Source: Desulfobacter curvatus DSM 3379 (GTDB lineage: Bacteria; Desulfobacterota; Desulfobacteria; Desulfobacterales; Desulfobacteraceae). From it: a DNA stretch of 64,000 nt. Below, in pieces: positions 1-7,566 of this stretch. The position numbers and the translations under genes were made by a program. The stretch spans positions 15,381 to 79,380 of the forward strand of contig NZ_KB892979.1 in the NCBI RefSeq assembly GCF_000373985.1. The letters run 5' to 3'. The notes under the pieces are model-generated. The model had not been told where the DNA came from. It ran no database searches and saw nothing but the letters and a program-made list of their open reading frames with translations. The stretch's first letter is position 1; each line of letters starts with the position of its first letter.

Positions 1-315
1 TTTGGCACCCTTGTACAATGCATCCTTGTCCTTGCATTCAAACTCGACCAGGGGCACAAGTACCCGTGATGCCAGACGGGAAAGATAAACTATTTTATAG
101 AATGTGGATTTATCCGCTTCAAACCAGATGCCCCGGAATACAGGCTGTGCATTTTTTCCGCCAAGGTCCTGGATCTCTTGTAAAGCCAGGCTTTTGACGC
201 TTTCAGCAACTTGGGCAAAATAGCGGGATTCCCGCTCGTAAATATATTTAAGCTTGGCCAGTTTCCGGGTTCTGCCTTGTCCCTTCTGGAGAATGGCCTT
301 TTTGGGTGTGTTCAA
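1..315 (-). CDS. rlmL: THUMP-domain rRNA methyltransferase, RlmL type (partial, N-terminus only)
   Basis: First 105 residues of a gene that continues past the left edge. The visible part is the N-terminal ferredoxin-like/THUMP region: a stretch from about residue 32 (YFAQVAESVKSLALQEIQDL) and the signature SRLASRVLVPL near residues 83-93 match the start of RlmL, the 23S rRNA guanine-N2 methyltransferase. The catalytic SAM-binding domain is not in view, so the exact methylated base cannot be judged. The frame opens after an in-frame TAG at 325-327; the only reasonable start is TTG at 313-315, preceded by AGGAGG at 330-335 with long (14 nt) spacing. A copy of the dispersed repeat lies about 80 bases upstream in the same orientation. 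Confidence 0.75.
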   Translation of the reverse strand, partial: MNTPKKAILQKGQGRTRKLAKLKYIYERESRYFAQVAESVKSLALQEIQDLGGKNAQPVFRGIWFEADKSTFYKIVYLSRLASRVLVPLVEFECKDKDALYKGAK

Positions 316-397
316 CTTGGGTTCCTATGCCTCCTGGTAAATTTTAATTCGACAGGCTGTTACACACTGCCAATTTTCCAATTTTTTGTGTTGGAGA

Positions 398-507
398 ATT
401 TATATCAGATTTTATAGGAAAGTCACAATAAGTTGTTGAATTGCTTTCATCCTTTGTTGTGGATTGAGCCTATGTGTCGATAGACCAAGGTCAGCCCATG
501 GCTGCTA
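398..507 (-). repeat. Dispersed structured repeat, copy A (long form)
   Basis: Read on the minus strand the element starts with the TAG stop codon of the metR-like gene (507-505), then CAGCCATGGGC, a hairpin whose loop carries GGTCTATC, the block CCACAACAAA, a degenerate second hairpin, and a 3' block GACTTTCCTATAAAAT followed by GATATA. It aligns along its whole length with copies at 22773-22879 and 42759-42867. It lies after the regulator gene and before the methyltransferase gene, in the sense orientation of both. Confidence 0.75.
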
Positions 508-1380
508 TCCGGCAAGATCAATGAATCCTTGGATATAATCGGTTGTACTGTCCTGGTCCCGGATGCCCACACTGATCTCTTTCCAGATGCCGCCCGGGCC
601 GATGGAAATTGCTTTCAATCCAAACCTTTTTTGACTCTCTTCCACCAGCCAGCGGGGCAGGGCTGTGACGCCTCTGCCCGCAGCCACCATCTGGAGCATG
701 ATATCCGTGGTTTCAATGGTTTTATGCTGTTGGGGACGACATTGGGCCGGAATGAGACACCGGGTGAAAATATCCAGACGTTCCACGGGGACGGGGTAGG
801 TGATCAGCACCTGGTCCAGCAGATCTTGGGCAAGGATGTGGTCGCGCCGGGCCAGGGGATGGTTTTGGGGAACCGCCAACACATGTTCATACTCAAAGAC
901 CGGCGTAAAAGAAAGAGTCTTTCTTATTACAGGATCCGGGGTGATGAGCAGATCGATTTCGAAATCCAGCAGCGCCTGTATGCCATCAAATTGAAATTCC
1001 TGTTTGACATCAACTTCCACATCCGTCCACTGGGCAAGATATTGGGCAACAATCGTTGAAAACCAGCGGTAACATGGATGACACTCCATTCCGATACACA
1101 ACATTCCCCTTTTGCCCTGTGCATATTGCTCAAGCATCTTTTCGGCCAAAGCAAATTGGGGCAGTATTTTACGGGAAACCCCCAGTAAATACCGGCCGGA
1201 CCGGGTCAGGCGCAACCCCCGGCCGTCTTTTTGCCAGAGTTGGGTGCCGATACTGGATTCAAGTTTTTTCATGGTGTGGGTCAGGGCCGGCTGGGTCAGG
1301 CAAAGGGCTTGGGCTGCCGCTGTCAAGGTTCCCTTTCGGTCAATTTCGTTCAATATGGACAGATGAATCCGGTCAATCAT
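505..1380 (-). CDS. metR: LysR-family regulator, MetR-like
   Basis: A 291-residue LysR-type regulator. Residues 1-60 hold the winged helix-turn-helix (LTAAAQALCLTQPALTHTMKKLE), the rest an effector-binding domain. The signature GMECHPCYRW near residue 97 corresponds to the IECHSCIQW segment of MetR, which in enteric bacteria binds homocysteine and controls methionine genes; the segments ITYPVPVERLD and VAAGRGVTALPRW also fit MetR. The gene is divergent from pyruvate carboxylase, across 484 bases, and no methionine gene is seen beside it. The target genes are therefore unknown. The stop codon is also the first codon of dispersed repeat copy A. Confidence 0.8.
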   Translation of the reverse strand: MIDRIHLSILNEIDRKGTLTAAAQALCLTQPALTHTMKKLESSIGTQLWQKDGRGLRLTRSGRYLLGVSRKILPQFALAEKMLEQYAQGKRGMLCIGMECHPCYRWFSTIVAQYLAQWTDVEVDVKQEFQFDGIQALLDFEIDLLITPDPVIRKTLSFTPVFEYEHVLAVPQNHPLARRDHILAQDLLDQVLITYPVPVERLDIFTRCLIPAQCRPQQHKTIETTDIMLQMVAAGRGVTALPRWLVEESQKRFGLKAISIGPGGIWKEISVGIRDQDSTTDYIQGFIDLAG

Positions 1381-1594
1381 AAGGTTAAATAATATTTTAT
1401 ATTTTTTCTATTATTTTTGTTTATGAATAAATATCTGATTAAAGTAGTCTGGTCAATAAAAACCGTCTACCCGGAAAGCAAAAATGGGAATCGTATTGAG
1501 CATAAAATACCCCTCGCGGTTTTTATAGATCTCCGTAACTTAATGATTTCATGAACCTTTATTGACACATCATCGAGGGTTAAAACAAAAAAAA

Positions 1595-1640
1595 TAGATT
1601 GATAAGCGTTTCCTAAAATATAGATTGACAAGCGTTTCCT
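1595..1640 (+). repeat. Tandem direct repeat in the pyc upstream region
   Basis: Two 20-base units (TAGATTGATAAGCGTTTCCT at 1595-1614; TAGATTGACAAGCGTTTCCT at 1621-1640) differ at one base and are spaced 26 bases apart, between two and three helical turns. The second unit contains the TTGACA of a possible promoter. This arrangement would suit a regulator binding beside or over the -35 box, but no protein is known to bind here. Confidence 0.7.
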
Positions 1641-1653
1641 ATTTTATTAAATT
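1625..1653 (+). promoter_or_regulatory. Possible sigma-70 promoter for pyc
   Basis: TTGACA at 1625-1630, a 17-base spacer, then TAAATT at 1648-1653 (four of six matches to the -10 consensus). It would give a leader of about 200 bases. The -35 box sits in the second unit of the tandem repeat. Sequence resemblance only. Confidence 0.35.
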
Positions 1654-1864
1654 TTTTAATCTTTTTTTATGAAATTTTAAAATTTTTCATGGAAAAAGAG
1701 AATTAGGGACGGTTCTCCAAACCATTGGTTGATTTATAATACGCCATAACGGACGTAGTAAGGCAGTGGAAGGAACTCTTACCGATTTTGGGAATTGAAG
1801 AATCTGTTGCCGATGCTGCAAACAGATTGAAGGAGCGTTATCATCTAAAACGAGGATATGTAAA

Positions 1865-4800
1865 ATGGATGTTATGGGAAAAAAAATCAAGCGTCTCTTG
1901 ATTGCCAACCGCAGTGAAATCGCTATCCGTGTAACACGTGCGGCACATGAGCTTGGGATAGACACGATTGCGATCTACTCCCAGGAGGACCGATTTGCAC
2001 TTCATCGGTTTAAGACCGGGGAAAGTTATTTGATCGGAGAAGGAAAAGGCCCTATTGAAGCCTATCTGGATGTTGAAGGGATTGTTCAGCTTGCCAAGGA
2101 AAAAAATGTAGATGCCATCCATCCCGGATATGGGTTTCTTGCAGAAAAGCCGGAATTTGCCGAGGCATGTGCCGAGGCCGGTATTAAATTTGTCGGGCCC
2201 TCACCGGAGGTTATGCGTAAATTGGGGAACAAGGTGTCTGCCCGCAAGGTGGCGATAGACGCTGGAGCCCCTGTTGTTCCGGCCAGCGAACCATTGCCCT
2301 ATGATGATGAAAAAGTCATTCAGATCGCAGAAGAGATCGGCTACCCGCTTATGTTGAAAGCCAGCTGGGGCGGCGGCGGCAGAGGCATGCGGGCCGTGGA
2401 AAGTACCGATGAGGTTCTGACCCAGGTTGATGCGGCCCGCAAGGAGTCCGCCGCAGCTTTCGGCAGTGATGAAGTCTATTTTGAAAAACTTGTCAGAAGG
2501 GCCAGGCATCTTGAGGTTCAGATTCTGGGGGATTCCCAGGGCAATATCATCCATCTGTTCGAACGTGACTGCTCTGTTCAAAGAAGAAATCAAAAGGTTG
2601 TTGAAAGAGCACCGGCCACTTTTCTTTCCGATGAAAAGCGCCAAGAGTTGTGCAATGCAGGCCTGGCCATAGCCAAAACCGTAGGCTATGAAAGTGCCGG
2701 AACCGTTGAATTCTTAATGGATATGGAAAACGAAAAGTTCTACTTCATGGAAGTCAATCCAAGAATTCAGGTAGAGCATACGGTAACAGAGGAAGTCACC
2801 GGTGTTGACATTGTCAAGGCACAGTTAAAAATTGCCCAGGGCATGCTGATTGGCGATCCTGGAAGCCTTATTCCAAAGCAGGAGGATGTCAGACTGAAGG
2901 GACATGCCATCCAATGCCGTATCACCACGGAAGATCCGGAAAACAACTTTATTCCCGATTACGGAAGAATTACAGCCTATCGGACAGCAGCCGGATTCGG
3001 CATTCGCCTGGATGCCGGAACCGCTTATTCCGGGGCCATCGTTACCCGCCATTTTGATTCCCTGCTCACAAAAGTAACCGCGTGGGGTGGAAATGAAGAG
3101 GAAGCACGTTTGAAAATGCATCGTGCCCTAACCGAATTCAGAATCTTAGGCGTTGCCACAAACCTGCAGTTTCTGGTGGGCTTGATTCTCCATCCAACCT
3201 TTGTAAATGCCGAATATACCACTAAGTTCATCGATGAAACCAAAGAGCTCTTCTCTTTTACCAAGAGACGCGACCGGGCAACCCGGCTGCTTTTTTTCCT
3301 TGGCGATGTAATTATCAACGGGAATGAAGATGTTAAAAACAGACCCGTTCCGGCAGCACATGTGCATCAGCCGACCGTACCCAAATATACTGCCCAGAAG
3401 GCCCAGCCAGGGCTCAAGCAATTGCTGGACAAAGAAGGACCCCAGGCCGTTGCAGATTGGATGAAAAAGCAGGACAAACTTCTGATCACTGACAAGACCA
3501 TGCGTGATGCCCATCAATCCCTGCTTGCTACCCGGGTGAGAACTTTCGATCTTGTGAAGATTGCACCCACCTATGCCGCGCTCTTGCCTGACCTGTTTTC
3601 AGTAGAGTGCTGGGGTGGGGCAACTTTTGATGTGGCCATGCGGTTCTCCAAAGAGTGCCCCTGGGAACGTCTCCAGCAATTGCGTGAGGCCATGCCCAAC
3701 CTGTTGACCCAGATGCTGCTCAGGGCGTCCAATGGTGTGGGATATACCAATTATCCGGACAACGTTATTACCTACTTTGTTAAACAGGCTGCTGAAAACG
3801 GTATGGACCTTTTCCGTGTTTTTGATTCCCTGAACTGGGTTGAAAACATGCGGCTGGCCATGGATGCGGTGTTGGAAAACAATAAAATTTGTGAAGCTTC
3901 CATATGTTATACAGGTGATATTCTCGATCCCAACAGAACAAAATACAGCCTGAAATACTATGTTGATATGGCAAAAGAGCTGGAAAAAGCAGGGGCACAT
4001 ATCCTGGCGATCAAGGATATGGCAGGATTGTTAAAGCCGGCTGCGGCAAAAGTGCTCGTTGGTGCCTTAAAAGATGAAATTGGTTTGCCCATTCATCTTC
4101 ACAGCCATGATACCAGCGGCATTGCCGGTGCAACACTGCTTGCGGCAGCAGACGCAGGCGTTGATGCCATTGATTGTGCCATTGATTCCATGAGTGGGTT
4201 GACCTCACATCCCAATTTGGGGTCCATTGCCGCCGCACTTAGAAATACGCCACGGGATACCGGCCTTGATCCGGAGTCTCTGGCTTTGGTTTCCAACTAC
4301 TGGGAAAAAGTAAGGCAGATGTACATTGGTTTTGAAAGCGAATTTCATAGCGGAACCTCTGAGGTGTATCTGCATGAAATGCCCGGCGGCCAATATACTA
4401 ATCTGCGCCAGCAGGCCAGAGCTTTGGGCATTGAAGAGAGATGGCCTGAAGTGGCTAAGGTCTATAAAGACGTTAACGAAATGTTCGGCGATATCGTAAA
4501 AGTGACACCCAGTTCCAAAGTGGTTGGAGACATGGCCTTGTCCATGATTACCAGCGGCATCACCAAAGAAGATGTTCTGGATCCGGGAAAAGAAGTCTCT
4601 TTTCCCGAATCGGTCGTTACCTTTTTTAAAGGCATGATGGGGCAACCTCCCGGAGGATTTCCCAAGGAATTGCAGAAAAAGATATTGAAAGGCGAAGAAC
4701 CCATTACGGTTCGCCCGGGACAACTGCTTGAGCCTGCTGACATGGACCAGGAGCGTGCCCAGGCCGAAAAGCTGGTGGAAAGAAAAATTTCCGACTGCGA

Positions 4801-5332
4801 ACTTGCTTCCTATTTGATGTATCCGGATGTATTTGTTGATTACATGAAACATCGCAGGAGCTTTGGCAATGTAAGTGTTCTGCCGACCCTTAATTTCTTT
4901 TACGGAATGAAACGGGAAGAGGAGCTGTACGTTGATATCGCCTCCGGTAAAACCCTTATTATTCGTTTCATGGCCAAGGGAAAGGCCGATGAAGAAGGAA
5001 ATAGAGAGGTCTATTTTGAACTTAACGGCCAAGCCCGGATTGTTAAAGTGCCGGATCGCTCCAAAGCACCGGAAAGAGCACCACGGGAAAAAGCCAACCC
5101 GGCAAATCTGGGTGAAGTTGGATCACCCATGCCGGGCCTGATCTCTGCAGTTTGCGTTTCAGAAGGAGATGAAATCGAACGCGGCGATGTGCTGGTAACC
5201 ATCGAAGCAATGAAAATGCAGACCAATGTGGTTTCAGATGTCCCCGGTGTTGTGGAACGAATCGCCACATCTGTGGGAACACAAGTTGATGCAAAGGATC
5301 TGCTGGTTGTTATTAAACAGGCGGACGAATAA
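1865..5332 (+). CDS. pyc: Pyruvate carboxylase
   Basis: A 1155-residue single-chain pyruvate carboxylase, which makes oxaloacetate from pyruvate, bicarbonate and ATP in the cytoplasm and refills the citric acid cycle. In order: biotin carboxylase with ATP-grasp fold (about 7-455), carboxyltransferase barrel (about 530-800) with MRDAHQSLLATR and the metal-binding HLHSHDTSG near residue 743, the conserved PYC/OadA domain (about 830-1035), and a C-terminal biotinyl domain. The biotin-accepting lysine is K1117 in EAMKMQ. Length matches full-size bacterial enzymes. Start ATG at 1865 follows CGAGGAT; an in-frame ATG nine bases on (MGKKIKR) is also possible. Followed by a strong terminator, so probably transcribed alone. 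Confidence 0.97.
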   Translation: MDVMGKKIKRLLIANRSEIAIRVTRAAHELGIDTIAIYSQEDRFALHRFKTGESYLIGEGKGPIEAYLDVEGIVQLAKEKNVDAIHPGYGFLAEKPEFAEACAEAGIKFVGPSPEVMRKLGNKVSARKVAIDAGAPVVPASEPLPYDDEKVIQIAEEIGYPLMLKASWGGGGRGMRAVESTDEVLTQVDAARKESAAAFGSDEVYFEKLVRRARHLEVQILGDSQGNIIHLFERDCSVQRRNQKVVERAPATFLSDEKRQELCNAGLAIAKTVGYESAGTVEFLMDMENEKFYFMEVNPRIQVEHTVTEEVTGVDIVKAQLKIAQGMLIGDPGSLIPKQEDVRLKGHAIQCRITTEDPENNFIPDYGRITAYRTAAGFGIRLDAGTAYSGAIVTRHFDSLLTKVTAWGGNEEEARLKMHRALTEFRILGVATNLQFLVGLILHPTFVNAEYTTKFIDETKELFSFTKRRDRATRLLFFLGDVIINGNEDVKNRPVPAAHVHQPTVPKYTAQKAQPGLKQLLDKEGPQAVADWMKKQDKLLITDKTMRDAHQSLLATRVRTFDLVKIAPTYAALLPDLFSVECWGGATFDVAMRFSKECPWERLQQLREAMPNLLTQMLLRASNGVGYTNYPDNVITYFVKQAAENGMDLFRVFDSLNWVENMRLAMDAVLENNKICEASICYTGDILDPNRTKYSLKYYVDMAKELEKAGAHILAIKDMAGLLKPAAAKVLVGALKDEIGLPIHLHSHDTSGIAGATLLAAADAGVDAIDCAIDSMSGLTSHPNLGSIAAALRNTPRDTGLDPESLALVSNYWEKVRQMYIGFESEFHSGTSEVYLHEMPGGQYTNLRQQARALGIEERWPEVAKVYKDVNEMFGDIVKVTPSSKVVGDMALSMITSGITKEDVLDPGKEVSFPESVVTFFKGMMGQPPGGFPKELQKKILKGEEPITVRPGQLLEPADMDQERAQAEKLVERKISDCELASYLMYPDVFVDYMKHRRSFGNVSVLPTLNFFYGMKREEELYVDIASGKTLIIRFMAKGKADEEGNREVYFELNGQARIVKVPDRSKAPERAPREKANPANLGEVGSPMPGLISAVCVSEGDEIERGDVLVTIEAMKMQTNVVSDVPGVVERIATSVGTQVDAKDLLVVIKQADE

Positions 5333-5353
5333 CGTTAGATTTCTTGCCGTGCT

Positions 5354-5398
5354 AAAGAAAGCCGATTCACCCATTGGGTGGATTGGCTTTCTTTTTTT
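5354..5398 (+). terminator. Intrinsic terminator after pyc
   Basis: Arms GAAAGCCGATTCACCC and GGGTGGATTGGCTTTC pair over about 16 bases with G-U pairs, around a three-base loop, and run into seven T residues. It starts about 20 bases after the pyc stop codon. Confidence 0.9.
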
Positions 5399-5741
5399 AT
5401 TTCATAGATAGGTTCAAGCCCTCTATTATTTGCCACCAATGCCGCGATAAATATCTCGGCGGAACTTGCGGTCTTTTCGTTTTGCCAGAGCACAATTCGG
5501 GATGTATCAAACGAAAAAGACCCTGAATGCCACACGGACAAGAGCAAAAAATACAGGTGGGGACTTTGGGGTCAGGCTAAATCTTGAACTTTTTATTATA
5601 ATAGTTTAGTTTTCTTTTACTGGCTGTGTCAAATATTTTTAGGAATAAAACAGCACTTAAAAAGACAATTCCAGGCATACTGTTGAAGCGTTTGAAATAT
5701 TCTTTTATGGTTTGCTAAATGGGGCTGACAGGTATTTAAAA
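5399..5741. other. Intergenic region before the phosphatase gene
   Basis: Apart from the peptidase remnant, the region holds GGGGACTTTGGGGTCAGGCT at about 5558 followed by AT-rich sequence with TATAAT-like words. I see no intact gene and no promoter with good spacing. Confidence 0.4.
5405..5520 (-). pseudogene. Remnant of an S41-family (C-terminal processing) peptidase
   Basis: On the minus strand a short frame reads SFDTSRIVLWQNEKTASSAE and continues IFIAALVANNRG. The block N-x(3)-TAS-x-AE-I-x(3)-AL-x(2)-N-x-R is the active-site segment of S41 peptidases (the serine of TASxxE). Nothing else of the ~400-residue family is visible on either side, and the frame runs into the pyc terminator, so it can only be a fragment. 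Its exact ends are not definable. Confidence 0.4.
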
Positions 5742-6551
5742 ATGAGCCAATCCGGCGGCCAAGTAAGCCTTCAGGTTGAAACCCGCCTGATCTCCGCATG
5801 GGGCATTTCAGATCCGGGTAAAAAAAGAAAATACAATGAAGATGCTATTTTTATAGATGATCAAGGCAAATTTATGCTGGTAGCGGACGGCATGGGAGGG
5901 CAGCGCAACGGGGCCCGTGCAAGTGCCATGGCCATAGCGTCGGTAAACCGGTTGTTAATGCCCGAGATTATCGACCGGGAATTGGCAGACATTACTGTAT
6001 CCGGAAAGATGCCCCCAGAAATAAGCGGCTTATGTTCCGTGGTTGAAACGGCCGTGCTTGAAACCAATCAAATGATATACAGGACAAATTGTCTGGAACA
6101 TGAAACAAAAAATAATTTCATGGGGACGACATTGGCTGGTGTTTTTTTAGCTCCTTCCGGATATATCATTACCTTTCATATTGGGGACAGCCGCATTTAC
6201 AGGCTTCATAATGAAAAATTAACCTTGATGACCCGGGATCATTCCTTGTACCAGGAATGGTTGGAAAGTGGACAAATCGCAAAACAGCCCAAAAAAAATA
6301 TTTTAACCCGGGCCATTGGTTTTGACGAATACGTTAAACCGGACACGCATTTCAGTAGATATGCAAAGAATGACTTCTACCTTCTTTGCAGTGACGGCTT
6401 AACAAATATGTTGCCCGAAAGAAGAATTGAAGCCGTCTTAACCCGGCATTGTAATAGCTTCGATTGCGCAGATGTATTGGTAAAAGAGGCGAATGCCAAT
6501 GGCGGAGCGGATAATATCAGCGTGGTTGTGTGCCGGATAAAACATTCATAA
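5742..6551 (+). CDS. pppA: PP2C-type serine/threonine phosphatase, T6SS-linked (PppA-like)
   Basis: A 269-residue protein phosphatase of the PP2C/Stp1 fold. The metal- and phosphate-binding motifs are visible in order: SDPGKKRKYNEDA, VADGMGGQRNGARAS, FHIGDSRIYRL, RDHSLYQEW, LLCSDGLTNML and GGADNISVVV. In T6SS loci PppA reverses the threonine phosphorylation by kinase PpkA of an FHA-domain protein and so silences firing. Here two FHA proteins are encoded at the far end of the same locus, but no PpkA kinase is in the window. A TTG at 5712 would add ten residues; ATG 5742, behind CAGGT, is preferred. It precedes the PAAR gene in the same direction. Confidence 0.85.
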   Translation: MSQSGGQVSLQVETRLISAWGISDPGKKRKYNEDAIFIDDQGKFMLVADGMGGQRNGARASAMAIASVNRLLMPEIIDRELADITVSGKMPPEISGLCSVVETAVLETNQMIYRTNCLEHETKNNFMGTTLAGVFLAPSGYIITFHIGDSRIYRLHNEKLTLMTRDHSLYQEWLESGQIAKQPKKNILTRAIGFDEYVKPDTHFSRYAKNDFYLLCSDGLTNMLPERRIEAVLTRHCNSFDCADVLVKEANANGGADNISVVVCRIKHS

Positions 6552-6617
6552 TTTTACCCTTGTTATTTGAAGATACGCGATCATGAATAAATATCAAATT
6601 TAAAAGGAATTAAGAAA

Positions 6618-6902
6618 ATGCCTCCGGCAGCAAGAATTTCAGATATGCATACCTGCCCCATGGTGACCGGTACGGTTCCCCATGGGGGAGGTCCCATTGT
6701 GACAGGATGTACCACGGTTATTGTCAATTTTATGCCGGCAGCCCGTGTGGGAGACACCGCGACCTGTGTGGGCCCGCCTGATACAATTGCCACAGGGTCT
6801 GCCACCGTGATGATAGGCAACATGCCGGCAGCCAGGATGGGAGATCAAACCGTGCATGGCGGCGTTATTGTTTCTGGTGATCCTACCACCAATATTGGGT
6901 GA
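6618..6902 (+). CDS. PAAR-domain T6SS spike-tip protein
   Basis: A 94-residue stand-alone PAAR protein. It has the family's internal repeats of PAAR(I/V/M)(S/G)D (residues 3-8, about 42-47 and 73-78), the glycine-rich turns, and conserved Cys/His positions that bind one zinc ion at the cone tip. PAAR proteins cap the VgrG trimer, sharpen the spike and carry effectors. There is no extension, so any cargo would be non-covalent; the genes downstream are the natural candidates. Start follows AAAAGGAATTAAGAAA. Confidence 0.93.
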   Translation: MPPAARISDMHTCPMVTGTVPHGGGPIVTGCTTVIVNFMPAARVGDTATCVGPPDTIATGSATVMIGNMPAARMGDQTVHGGVIVSGDPTTNIG

Positions 6903-7204
6903 TATCAGCTTTCCAAAATCGAGGAGAGGGGGGATGGAGTTATTTCAAATGTCCTGATTTGTTGATACGTTACACATAATCTTTTTTCTCAGCTGACGGT
7001 TTCCTGATGAATCAAATAGGCCAAAATAAATGCCTTTAGAGTTAGAAAAAATTTACCGTTGGCTTGCCTTGATTTGTTTCCTTTGATAGAAAATACTATA
7101 TTCTTTCCAAAGGGATGACATGTTTAAATCTTGCTTGCCATAAAAAGCCTCATATCCTTGAAAAAGAATCTACTAACCAAACAGACGAGTATTTTACTTC
7201 TGCT
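6903..7204. other. Intergenic region after the PAAR gene
   Basis: About 300 bases with no recognised gene. An in-frame upstream ATG at 7115 could extend the next gene by 30 residues, but that extension resembles no family start and its ATG has AGGG directly against it. TATATT-like words around 7096 may be part of a promoter for the cargo module. Confidence 0.35.
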
Positions 7205-7558
7205 ATGTTACATATTCGAAAAGATCAAATGAAGGTGTTGTCCGGTTATTATAGGAAAGCATTTATGAAGAAGCTCCGCTCTTACTTGGTCGACCAATAC
7301 CCTGTTGAGTACGGTGCGATTGATACTGAGAGTACAGACCAGTATTTCGAAGAAGTCATGGAAAAGTCCAAGCTTTACGGTATCAAAATACAAAGAAATA
7401 TTGCTGAGTTTGGGGGCTTTTGTATGATATATGGAATGAATTTTGAGAAAAAGAATGAATTCGCAAGGACACATTATATTCTGACAAGCAATGAAATGGC
7501 CGAAGGTACTAAGTTGCTTCAGTTGCGTAAATTTTTTGAAAACTATGATGGTAACTAG
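7205..7558 (+). CDS. Small helical protein of a T6SS cargo module
   Basis: A 117-residue cytoplasmic protein from ATG 7205 (147 if ATG 7115 is used). Its start, MLHIRKDQMKVL, followed by a basic segment and a YGI-x(5)-IAEFGGFCMIYG core, resembles from memory a class of short proteins found between PAAR/VgrG genes and effectors, with the form 'ISREQM...F..R...HLR..FP...YGI..E.D...FI.L'. Their function is not known to me; an adaptor or chaperone role is plausible from position. It ends eight bases before the large cargo gene, suggesting coupled translation. Confidence 0.55.
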   Translation: MLHIRKDQMKVLSGYYRKAFMKKLRSYLVDQYPVEYGAIDTESTDQYFEEVMEKSKLYGIKIQRNIAEFGGFCMIYGMNFEKKNEFARTHYILTSNEMAEGTKLLQLRKFFENYDGN

Positions 7559-7566
7559 TTGCATTC

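Larger units (their letters stand above)
1381..1864. other. Divergent intergenic region, metR / pyc
   Basis: No convincing gene in these 484 bases. They contain a 10-base inverted repeat (ATAAAAACCG near 1456, CGGTTTTTAT near 1517), a tandem 26-base direct repeat at 1595-1640, a possible promoter at 1625-1653 and a near-palindrome ATGAAATTTTAAAATTTTTC around 1669. A short open stretch at 1740-1903 reads like protein but overlaps the start of pyc and has no start codon; it may be a decayed gene end. Confidence 0.6.

Noticed and set aside
1381..1864. MetR-type TGAA-N5-TTCA box between metR and pyc
   Set aside because: Only partial words (TGAACC, TTCATGAA) are present; no full box with correct spacing.
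1740..1903. Protein-like open stretch (RQWKELLPILGIEESVADAA) before and into pyc
   Set aside because: No start codon, a stop just upstream, and overlap with the pyc start; at most a decayed gene end.
4205..5032. 275-codon minus-strand frame inside pyc
   Set aside because: Antisense to a certain enzyme gene and without recognisable domains.
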